From contig JBEBSD010000048.1 of assembly GCA_040394475.1 (NCBI GenBank), forward strand, positions 1-47,545: a stretch of DNA of 47,545 bases, given 5' to 3'. Source of the DNA: JBEBSD01 sp040394475. Lineage in GTDB: Bacteria; Bacteroidota; Bacteroidia; Cytophagales; Spirosomataceae. Below, one piece after another: positions 1-7,519 of this stretch. A program made the translations under genes and the position numbers. The stretch's first letter is position 1. The number at the start of each line of letters is the position of its first letter. The notes under the pieces are model-generated. The model saw nothing but the letters and a program-made list of their open reading frames with translations. It did not search any database and was not told the DNA's origin.

Positions 1-2
1 TT

Positions 3-93
3 CCTAAAACCTATTACCTATCACCTAATTCCTAAAACCTATTACCTATCACCTAATTCCTAAAACCTATTACCTATCACCTATCCAACACCT
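3..93. repeat. Heptanucleotide tandem array 1 (CCTANNA units) with a 28-bp higher-order repeat
   Basis: The window opens inside a run of 7-bp units of the form CCTANNA. The units cctaaaa, cctatta, cctatca and cctaatt form a 28-bp block that occurs almost three times in the same order before decaying near position 93. The array lies downstream of the SusD stop codon at 274 and probably continues to the left of the window. The complementary strand reads TNNTAGG. Related arrays occur at 45345-45433 and at the right end. No coding or CRISPR structure fits: the unit is too short and there are no spacers. Confidence 0.9.
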
Positions 94-123
94 ATTCACA
101 GGCCGTTTACGGGCTGGTAATGA

Positions 124-147
124 GTGGTCTGTGAAGACACAGACCAC
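124..147. repeat. Perfect 10-bp palindrome with AAGA loop
   Basis: GTGGTCTGTG (124-133) and CACAGACCAC (138-147) form a perfect stem around a 4-nt loop. There is no T-run on either side, so a simple intrinsic terminator is unlikely. A 12-base core (CTGTGAAGACAC) recurs near 45315, next to heptamer array 2, where the palindrome is broken. That suggests a dispersed palindromic element associated with the arrays. It may still act as a 3' end for the SusC/SusD transcript ending at 274. Confidence 0.6.
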
Positions 148-153
148 GGTTAC

Positions 154-202
154 AGCCGATCTCCGATAGCCGACAGCTGATAGCCGATCTCCGACAGCCA
201 AC
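154..202. repeat. Heptanucleotide array of AGCCGAY type
   Basis: Seven consecutive 7-bp units are visible: agccgat, ctccgat, agccgac, agctgat, agccgat, ctccgac, agccaac. Its unit length is the same as that of array 1 but the sequence differs. The complementary unit (GTCGGCT) recurs at 20260-20301 between an ECF sigma gene and its FecR gene, so this is a second heptamer family in the window. Confidence 0.8.
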
Positions 203-273
203 GGCAAAGCAACATTGCCTGTCCGGATCAGACAGGCAATAGTTGCCATCAGGGCGCCGATGGTTCCGGCAGC

Positions 274-1989
274 CTAGTATCCCGGGTTCTGGGCAATGCC
301 CAGGTCGTTGCCCGACAATCCTTTCGGAATCGGGAACCGGTAGAATTTGCCGCTCACGTTTTCGGTTTTCGAACGGACGTGCTTATGCACTTTGGCAAAG
401 AACGGATAGTTCGTCCTCACGCCGCCCGAAGTGCCGTCGTTTTCCGGGCCGAATTTGGCTACCTGAGACTCCACAGACTTGTAGTCGTCCTTGTAAAATT
501 CAAATTTCGGCGTCTCGGTCAGCACTGTACTGACCAGCTTGCGCCAGCGCACGAGGTTCGACCAGTGTCTTTGTTCGAAAAACAGCTCCAGGTACCATTC
601 TCCCTCCAGGTCCGCCTGTGTGAGGGTCGTATAAGTACTCTGTCCGGCCCGCTGACGCAGCTGGTTAACCACCTGGGCAGCCTCGCTGGCCCGGCCCAGC
701 TGCAGCAAGGCTTCGGCTTTGATCAGCAGCACTTCGGCATAGCGGATTTCAATGCGGTTGATATTATTGGGCTGTCCGGCTTCCGAACCCGGGGCTACTT
801 CCGGGTAAGTGCCATGGCGGTGAATGAACTTGCCGATACGCGGCGAAGTCACCGGGAATACGTAGTCATACCCTTTAAAGTCCTCTGCCTTTGTTACCGG
901 AGAAGCGAGGGGCTCATCCTGGTTGTACAGCCGGGTGAGCAGGGAATACCGCTTACGCTTGTCGCTATCCGGGAAACGATCGAGCAGCGTGATATCTGCC
1001 GGCCCGATATGATTGTCCAGGTACAGATCGAAGCGGAATGTGAACGGGCAATGCGTCTGGTGATTACCCTGTGCATCGCCGAGGCCGTCGCCGTCGTGAT
1101 GGATCGTAAAGACATGTTCTACGGAGCGGTTTTCAGCGGGCACACCGAAGTTTTTCTCAAAGTTGGCTTCCAGCTGGTAGTTTCCGCTATTGATAACTTT
1201 GTCTGCATACTCTATTGCTTTCTGCAGCTTATCGCTGTCCCAGGTTGCGGCAGCAGGATCCGTTTTACTTCCGGCAATGCCGGCCACTTCGCTCTGAGAG
1301 AGTGGTTTGCCCGCCCAGGTCAGGTACGTACGGGCCAGAATAGCGTTGGCAGCACCCTTGCTCGGGTTAGAGCGGGTCTGGTCGAATCCCGGCAAATCAG
1401 CTTCCGCTTCCGTCAGGTCTTTTACGATCGCAGCATAGATCTCATCAATCGGCTTGCGGGTGCTTTGCTCGGCCTGGGTTGGCGTTGTGCTCAGGAAAAG
1501 CGGCACCTCTCCCCAAAGATTCGTGAGGTAGGAGTACCCCAGCGCACGGATGAATTTAGCCCGTGCTTTTGCCAGCTTGATCGTCGACTCCGACAGATTT
1601 TCACTGGCATAACTGGAGTCGGCCCTGGCGACCGTACGATTGGCTTCACCGATACTTACATAAAGATAGTTGAAGATTTTTGTCGGATACCAGTTATTGG
1701 CATCGGTCTGGAAAAGGCTGACCAGCGGTCCGGCCTGATCATCGTTGCCTTCGAAGCTGATGGTGTGCTCCGTAGCCGATTCCAGCAAGAACGAATACGA
1801 CGAACTCAACCGTTGCCAGGGTGGGAAAGCAGCGTTGGCCGTCGCCAACGCATCCTGATCGGATTTCCATACGGATTCCCCCGTTATGACATTCGGAGGG
1901 CCGTCCGGGTCATTGTTTTTGCACGACGAAAGTGCCAATGACCCCGCTGCGACAGCTACAACAGCTAAATAGTTAAAGCGCTGTTTCAT
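274..1989 (-). CDS. SusD/RagB-family nutrient-binding outer-membrane lipoprotein (SusD1)
   Basis: Surface lipoprotein that captures glycan or another nutrient and forms the lid of its SusC channel. The 571-residue length is normal for the family. The N-terminus has a hydrophobic signal ending in a lipobox (LALSSC, Cys about residue 23). The helical TPR-like part and the typical late motif RYAEVLLIKAEAL (about residues 416-428) are present, and the protein ends in FPIP...NPGY as SusD proteins do. It lies 63 nt downstream of susC1 on the same strand, so the two are probably co-transcribed. The substrate cannot be told from the sequence. No enzyme gene accompanies the pair. Confidence 0.95.
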   Translation of the reverse strand: MKQRFNYLAVVAVAAGSLALSSCKNNDPDGPPNVITGESVWKSDQDALATANAAFPPWQRLSSSYSFLLESATEHTISFEGNDDQAGPLVSLFQTDANNWYPTKIFNYLYVSIGEANRTVARADSSYASENLSESTIKLAKARAKFIRALGYSYLTNLWGEVPLFLSTTPTQAEQSTRKPIDEIYAAIVKDLTEAEADLPGFDQTRSNPSKGAANAILARTYLTWAGKPLSQSEVAGIAGSKTDPAAATWDSDKLQKAIEYADKVINSGNYQLEANFEKNFGVPAENRSVEHVFTIHHDGDGLGDAQGNHQTHCPFTFRFDLYLDNHIGPADITLLDRFPDSDKRKRYSLLTRLYNQDEPLASPVTKAEDFKGYDYVFPVTSPRIGKFIHRHGTYPEVAPGSEAGQPNNINRIEIRYAEVLLIKAEALLQLGRASEAAQVVNQLRQRAGQSTYTTLTQADLEGEWYLELFFEQRHWSNLVRWRKLVSTVLTETPKFEFYKDDYKSVESQVAKFGPENDGTSGGVRTNYPFFAKVHKHVRSKTENVSGKFYRFPIPKGLSGNDLGIAQNPGY

Positions 1990-2052
1990 TTTTATACAAT
2001 TTAAAAGTTAAACAAATTATGAATTACCTATAGTTATGAGTGCTTGCTTTGG

Positions 2053-5000
2053 CTAAAACGCGATGCTGACGCCCGACAGGAACGTACGGGGCATGGGAAA
2101 GGCTCCCAGATCGATGCCCTTCGAGACTTCCGGGTCATAGCCCTTGTAGCCTGTCAGGGTAAGCAGGTTCTGGGCCGTGGCGAAAACGCGGAAACGCAGC
2201 GGCAGCTTCTGCAAGACAGGCGAGGCTTTGCCGATGGTGTATCCAAGCGTTACTGTCCGGAGCCGCAGATAGGAAGCGTCTTCGATATAGCGGCTGTCCA
2301 GTTCCGACGAAAGCGGAACGCTGGTGATACGCGGGACCGTTTGAGAAGGATTGGTCGGCGTCCAGCTGTTCAGCAATTGGGCCGATGCATTATAGGCATC
2401 GTTGGGTCTTTCCAGATAGCGGCGCAATTGATTATAGATGCTATTGCCTTCTACTCCCTGCAGCAGGATAAAAAAGTCAAAACCCCGGTAGTTGAGCGAC
2501 GACGAAAAGCCGTAAGTCAGATTGGGCTGTTTGCTGCCCAGTACTACCCGGTCGTTCTGGTCGATGTGGCGATCCCCGTTGCTGTCCCTGTACCTGGGAT
2601 CACCGGGCTGCAGCGCCGTATAGGAGGGAGTGGTCGGCAACGCCGAAACATCTTGATTCGTTTGTACCACCCCATCGAATACAAGCCCGTAAAAAGAGCC
2701 TAGCGGCTGTCCTATGCGCAACACCTCCACGCCCAGTACTCTTTCCGTCAGGTTACCGAATAACTCCGTGATGCGATTGGTGTTGCGGGCGATATTGGCT
2801 GCAAATGACCATTGGATACGGTCGTTGGTCACGACTACCGCATTGACGGAAAACTCTACTCCTTTATTCGTAAGATTTCCGACATTGACCAGTTGTTCAT
2901 TTTCTTCCCCCAGGTTCGGCGGGATGCGCAGCAGCAAATCCGAAGTCTTTTTGTAGTAAACGTCAATTGTACCCGAGATCCGGTTGTTCAGGAATCCTCC
3001 ATCCAGCCCCAGGTTGTATTGTGAAGTGGTTTCCCACTTTAGGTTTTCGTTGCCATTGTTGCCTACCCGATAAGCCACACCGTCGCCATAGTGCACGGCT
3101 TCGAGGAACTGGAGGTATTCGTAATCCCCGATTTCCTGGTTACCGACGCTTCCTGCGCTCGCCCGCAGTTTTAGGTTACTCAGACTCCGGAAATCTTTCA
3201 AAAACGCCTCCTCGTTTACATTCCAGGACAAGCCGACAGAAGGGAAAATACCCCATTTGTGATTTTTCGCAAAGCGCGTCGAATAATCGCTCCGGAAATT
3301 GGCGGTCAAATGATACCGGTCGTGAAAGGAGTAATTGACTCGTCCGAGTAATGAGTAAAGCTTGCTTTCGGTCGCACCGCTGAATATAGGCCGGCTCCCG
3401 TAAGGCGAGCCATCCTGCAGGTTATTTACCCCCAGTTCTTCATTTGTAAACCGCGAACTCAAGGTGGACAGAAAATTTGTTTTGGTATCCTGAAAAGTAA
3501 ACCCTCCAAGCGCATCAAAAGTATGCGCGGCATTCAAGCGCTTTGCATAGGACAGTGTAAATTCGGAGAGCAGGATCTCCGACCGTTTGTTGCCAACGCC
3601 GCCCACTCCCCTGGGTTCGAGACCGAGCGCGGTATAGGAAGGTGAAAAATAGCGCTGCGTCGCATGGCCGATGTTACTGCCTACACTGACTTTTACCGTC
3701 AGACCATCCACAGGCTTGTATTCGGCATAAAAATTGCTGAGAAAAGCCGTATATTCCGTTTGAGCGGTGCTATTCAGGAGGTCGGAGATGGGATTGGCCG
3801 TCCGGTCGCCTTCCCGCAGATAGGCATATTCAAACGGATTGTTATAGTTATATTTGCCGTTGCCATCATAAAACGGCACCACAGGCGGCATATACAGCGC
3901 ATACGTCAGTGAATTGGCTATCCCGGCAGAATAAGGCGAGCTATTGTAGTTCACTTCTTCAAAAGTCGTCAGACTGTTTTGGGTGCTTTTGTTCCCTGTC
4001 AGACTGATTCCCACTTTTAATCCGGGCACTACCTCGCGGTCGTAATTGGCCCGTCCCACAAACCGTTTGAAGCCGGAATTAAGAACGACCCCGTCCTGAG
4101 ACAAATAGTTGCCGGAGAGAAAGTATTGCGACTTTTCGTCTCCTCCGCTGATAGACACGGCGTGGTTTTGTGTGCGGCCTGTCTGTAAAACGGCGCGCTG
4201 CCAGTCATACCCCTCGCCGAGCCGGGCGATTTCAGCATCACTGTATCCGGGTTTGTTCAGGAAATAATCCTTCTGTAGTCGCGCCCACTGCGACGCATTG
4301 AGTAAATCCAGCTTTTTGACGGAATTGGCCGCGCCGACGGAAAACTGATAGTCGACCAGACTCCGCCCTTTTTTTCCTCTTTTGGTGGTAATCAGAATAA
4401 CGCCATTGGAACCACGTGAGCCGTAAATGGCGGTGGCCGATACGTCTTTCAGTACTTCAATGGATTCGATATCTGAAGGATTGAGGAGGTTAAGCGGGTT
4501 AAATTCCCCATCAATACCCCCGAAACCAGCTTTTGTAGAAGAATTGTCGCTAAAAAAAAGGAATCCGTCTATTACATACAATGGATTGTTGCTGGCATTG
4601 ACGGAATTACCTCCCCGTATGCGGATCGTCGCCGGGGCTCCCGGCTGTCCTGAAGCCTGGGTAACAGTGACTCCCGCGACTGCTCCGCTCAACAGTACGT
4701 CCACCGAGGGAGCCACATTGTATTCCAGGATCTTTTTGGGAACGGATGCGATGGCTCCTGTAAGCTCCTTTCTTTTCTGGGTTCCATAGCCTATCACCAC
4801 GGTTTCATTCAGGTTTTGGACTTCTTCTTCCAGAAGTACTTGTAACCGGTCGGAATTATTCACCGTGACCTCCATCGATTGATAGCCGATAAAGCTGATT
4901 GTCAGCACCACCGGAAAAGTCTTCTTTGTCTGAATGGAAAAGGTTCCGTCGACATCCGAAATGACGCCGTTGGTCGTCTGCCTTTCGATAACACTGGCAC

Positions 5001-5154
5001 CGATGATGGGTTCGCTTGTGCGCTTGTCCAGCACCACCCCTCTCAGATCCGCTTGCGCATAGCCGCTGGTGCTAATGAGTAGCAGACACCAAAAGAGCCC
5101 TTTTCGGCAGCTGGAAACAGAAAAATACTTTTCAAAAGTAATGCGTTTAATCAT
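2053..5154 (-). CDS. SusC/RagA-family TonB-dependent outer-membrane transporter (SusC1), no STN domain
   Basis: TonB-dependent barrel that imports the ligand captured by SusD1. After the signal peptide (ending near GYAQ) comes a carboxypeptidase-regulatory-like domain (about residues 36-110), then the plug, starting at NETVVIGYGTQKRKE, with the SusC signature IRIRGGNSVNASNNPLYVIDG, then the barrel ending in a terminal Phe (SGVSIAF). The start at 5154 (MIKRITF) is preferred because it places a normal signal peptide first; an in-frame ATG at 5187 would add 11 residues. Unlike the other three SusC proteins here it lacks the N-terminal STN signalling domain, which agrees with the absence of a FecR gene beside it. 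Control may instead be by the LuxR-type regulator upstream. Confidence 0.95.
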   Translation of the reverse strand: MIKRITFEKYFSVSSCRKGLFWCLLLISTSGYAQADLRGVVLDKRTSEPIIGASVIERQTTNGVISDVDGTFSIQTKKTFPVVLTISFIGYQSMEVTVNNSDRLQVLLEEEVQNLNETVVIGYGTQKRKELTGAIASVPKKILEYNVAPSVDVLLSGAVAGVTVTQASGQPGAPATIRIRGGNSVNASNNPLYVIDGFLFFSDNSSTKAGFGGIDGEFNPLNLLNPSDIESIEVLKDVSATAIYGSRGSNGVILITTKRGKKGRSLVDYQFSVGAANSVKKLDLLNASQWARLQKDYFLNKPGYSDAEIARLGEGYDWQRAVLQTGRTQNHAVSISGGDEKSQYFLSGNYLSQDGVVLNSGFKRFVGRANYDREVVPGLKVGISLTGNKSTQNSLTTFEEVNYNSSPYSAGIANSLTYALYMPPVVPFYDGNGKYNYNNPFEYAYLREGDRTANPISDLLNSTAQTEYTAFLSNFYAEYKPVDGLTVKVSVGSNIGHATQRYFSPSYTALGLEPRGVGGVGNKRSEILLSEFTLSYAKRLNAAHTFDALGGFTFQDTKTNFLSTLSSRFTNEELGVNNLQDGSPYGSRPIFSGATESKLYSLLGRVNYSFHDRYHLTANFRSDYSTRFAKNHKWGIFPSVGLSWNVNEEAFLKDFRSLSNLKLRASAGSVGNQEIGDYEYLQFLEAVHYGDGVAYRVGNNGNENLKWETTSQYNLGLDGGFLNNRISGTIDVYYKKTSDLLLRIPPNLGEENEQLVNVGNLTNKGVEFSVNAVVVTNDRIQWSFAANIARNTNRITELFGNLTERVLGVEVLRIGQPLGSFYGLVFDGVVQTNQDVSALPTTPSYTALQPGDPRYRDSNGDRHIDQNDRVVLGSKQPNLTYGFSSSLNYRGFDFFILLQGVEGNSIYNQLRRYLERPNDAYNASAQLLNSWTPTNPSQTVPRITSVPLSSELDSRYIEDASYLRLRTVTLGYTIGKASPVLQKLPLRFRVFATAQNLLTLTGYKGYDPEVSKGIDLGAFPMPRTFLSGVSIAF

Positions 5155-5372
5155 GGCAGCGATTGCGGATAAGTAGCGGTGATACAAGTTCAGACAACTG
5201 AATGGACCACATTGATATTATTAGGATTTTTTAAAGAAAAGAAACTGACGCCCGGGATAATGCCTGTTAGAATACTAGGCTCAAAGGCAGCCTAAACCTC
5301 TTCGGAATACCGCCTTACCGGCTTGTGACTCTATTTTTGGGATTGCATTTTTATATAATTCTATTTAGTATA

Positions 5373-5400
5373 CAAACTTAGTAGATTAAATGCAAAGCAA
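5373..5400 (-). promoter_or_regulatory. Candidate promoter for susC1-susD1
   Basis: On the minus strand TTG (5400-5398) is followed after 17 nt by TAAGTTTG (5380-5373), an exact match to the Bacteroidota -7 element TAnnTTTG. Transcription would begin near 5366, giving a leader of about 210 nt. The rest of the 5188-5686 spacer shows no convincing gene; a 62-codon ORF on the minus strand there has no recognisable features. Confidence 0.5.
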
Positions 5401-5502
5401 AAAAATAATGCCTGAAGATATTGAACCAAATCGGGTATCTTACCTAAAGTGTTCCCGTGTGTTTACGTCCGGGACAGGGCCTGTGAGCGGCAATGATTAT
5501 CC

Positions 5503-5534
5503 TGCTTATCCGGGTACTTTTTCCCGGATAAGCA
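5503..5534. repeat. 12-bp perfect inverted repeat between the regulator and susC1
   Basis: TGCTTATCCGGG and CCCGGATAAGCA flank an 8-nt loop (TACTTTTT). No T-run follows on either strand outside the stem. It may be the 3' end of the LuxR-type regulator transcript (stop at 5687) or a binding site upstream of the susC1 promoter. Confidence 0.5.
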
Positions 5535-5686
5535 CAGCGGCTGGTTCGTCGTAACTGGTTTTGTTTTTACGTGGTGGATTTTTCGAATAATCAGACCGGC
5601 AGCATCCGGGGGGGATGTCACGCTGGTATTCATGGATAGCCGCCGGCGCACCGGGGCGTCGGTGCGGGCAGGCGGAGCCTCTCTTC

Positions 5687-6358
5687 TCAGTACCCGCTGT
5701 CTTCCAGCATTGAGGGGATGAGCGACTCTTTAGTATCCAGCTTCGCTTTCAGTTCGATAATATTGGCGGTCCCGGTTTTTTTGAATACACGGTTTTTATG
5801 GGTGCTGACGGTAGAAGGCTGAAGCCGCAGTATCTGGCAAATTTCCTGCACCCTTTTCCCCTGGATCATTAATTGCGCAATTTGTTTTTCCCGGTAGGTA
5901 AGCGCTTCCGGACTTCTGCGATTGGTCTTTGAAATGAAAAACTCGGCAATTTTTTCCAGTATCGTCTTGCTTATATAACGCTGCTCCTCCACGATCACAC
6001 TTTCTATCGCTGTCAGGATGGTTTCAACGCTTTCTTCCTTGCTGATATAGCCACTGACACCCAGCGAAAAATACCGGATGGCTTCATCCAGATGTTCCGT
6101 ACGTGTCAGCACGATGACTTTCGGTGCGGCAGCCGTTCCCAGGATATATTGAATGGTATCAGCCGGTACATCCGTTACGGTTATGATTACGTCATATCCG
6201 GGTGACTTCCAGGAGCGATTCGAAAGCAGTTCGAATTTGGTAATTTGAGCTTCCGGGAAACGCAGCATCAGCAGGCTTTCCAGTCCGTGCAGGGCTATGC
6301 AATCAGGGTCGTGTATTCCAATTTTCAACATCTCAGCACAATTTTCATTAACAGACAA
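5687..6358 (-). CDS. LuxR/NarL-type response regulator with atypical receiver
   Basis: DNA-binding regulator of about 223 residues. An N-terminal receiver-like domain (about residues 11-125) is followed by a LuxR helix-turn-helix (about 152-205; LTYREKQIAQL, STVSTHKNRVFKKTG). The receiver keeps an acidic residue near HDPD, a Thr near VIVLT (85) and the conserved Lys (SKEES, 107). When DVIITVTDVP is aligned with the usual DLILLDLNMP pattern, the phospho-acceptor Asp position holds Val61. Activity may therefore not depend on ordinary phosphorylation. No histidine kinase gene is in the window. It is the nearest regulator to susC1-susD1 and on the same strand; a regulatory link is inference. ATG codons at 6358 or 6331 are both possible starts. 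Confidence 0.85.
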   Translation of the reverse strand: MSVNENCAEMLKIGIHDPDCIALHGLESLLMLRFPEAQITKFELLSNRSWKSPGYDVIITVTDVPADTIQYILGTAAAPKVIVLTRTEHLDEAIRYFSLGVSGYISKEESVETILTAIESVIVEEQRYISKTILEKIAEFFISKTNRRSPEALTYREKQIAQLMIQGKRVQEICQILRLQPSTVSTHKNRVFKKTGTANIIELKAKLDTKESLIPSMLEDSGY

Positions 6359-7384
6359 CGCTTGTTCTACTCCATTAAACTCCTGCCTTATCGGAAAAAT
6401 CAGAAGTCATAACCAAAGCCTTTCTCCTAAGGTTCAGGAACAGTATCGCTGCATAACTGATGGCCTGGATGATAGAACTCTATTTATCATCCAACCAACC
6501 ATGCTATTCCAGCCGTATCGAATTTCTTCGTATCACGTTCTTACAAAGATTGGACAATTTGTACGGATCGATGGTAGAAAATCCTGCAAAATATGGATGA
6601 AAATCGAACAATCAGGGATTTATTTGCAACTATTCAGACGAAAAGCAGTGTACAAGGCAGGACCTCGTACATTTCTTCCGGAGGACCTTAGAAGAAGGAG
6701 GTCGCAAAGAAAGCCGGTAGCGGAGTCTGTCCGGGCAGACAATCAGCTCAACAGCACGGCCTGTTTTCTCCGGGCCGGTTGCTGAGTCAGACAACCCGGG
6801 AACAATATCAGATGAACTATGTATGCCCAGGGCGAATTCCACCATCCGTTAGTATGGATGCCGCTTCCTGAAATGATGCCATCGGAACCGTTACCCGATA
6901 CCTTCCGGAAGATTGCCGGAGTATAGCCATCTGAATCAATTCCCGTAAAACTCCCGCGCTCCTGGCAGATGGCATCGACTGCGCTTTGGGGCATGCCGCC
7001 TTCGCTATTGAGTTCACTTATTTTTCTATCAGTTGACCGACCATATCCACAAACGCCAACAATGACTAATATAAAAAATTCAGTACTCTAGTCACTATAC
7101 ACCTATTGCTGAAACGATCCTGTAACGATTGCTTTCGAACCCCGCAACCATCCGTTTGAAGACGAACTGTAGTGCGTTTCCTTCCGCAACATACGGAACC
7201 AATAGTACTATACGCACAAAACCCGCCCTTGTCCGTCATTTTCAGCCGGCAGATGATAGTGAAGACACGACAGCGGAGCATTATTCCGGCGCCGGCAGCA
7301 ACCCGCTTCATCTTCCCCGGCCGATCAGTTATGGAACGTTTCCAACCAGATATGCACCGGCAACCGCCAGCTACAAATAAGCGA
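6359..7384. other. Intergenic region without a recognisable gene
   Basis: About 1.0 kb between the LuxR-type regulator and the promoter of the T9SS protein. Short overlapping ORFs occur on the minus strand (about 6630-7040), one with a run reading DGIISGSGIHTNGWW. I cannot link any to a family. The plus-strand frame open from 7172 is probably only an upstream extension of the T9SS gene. This may be degraded DNA. Confidence 0.5.
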
Positions 7385-7415
7385 TTGCAACCGGAAACGC
7401 GACCGTTTACTTTTG
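7385..7415 (+). promoter_or_regulatory. Promoter for the T9SS repeat protein
   Basis: TTG (7385-7387), 20 nt, then TACTTTTG (7408-7415): an exact match to the Bacteroidota promoter. The predicted transcript starts near 7422, downstream of the open-frame ATG at 7172 and about 100 nt before the ATG at 7520. This supports the later start. Confidence 0.65.
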
Positions 7416-7519
7416 ACGGGAAACAATCCTTTCCCGGGGCAGTCCGGGAAGCTGCGCCGGCGCCCGCCCTTTGGATTCAAAGTGGCGAAGGTCGCTGCTC
7501 CCTTAAACCGAATTACCCA

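Noticed and set aside
3..93. CRISPR array
   Set aside because: Units are 7 bp with no unique spacers, and no cas genes are present.
379..1941. A 520-codon plus-strand open frame opposite susD1
   Set aside because: It mirrors a well-supported SusD gene, has no domain, signal or promoter of its own, and such long antisense frames arise from the codon use of the real gene.
5463..5651. A 62-codon minus-strand ORF between the regulator and susC1
   Set aside because: It overlaps the inverted repeat, has an unlikely composition and lacks any recognised motif.
7172..7519. N-terminal extension of the T9SS protein
   Set aside because: The consensus promoter at 7385-7415 lies inside it and a normal signal peptide begins only at 7520.
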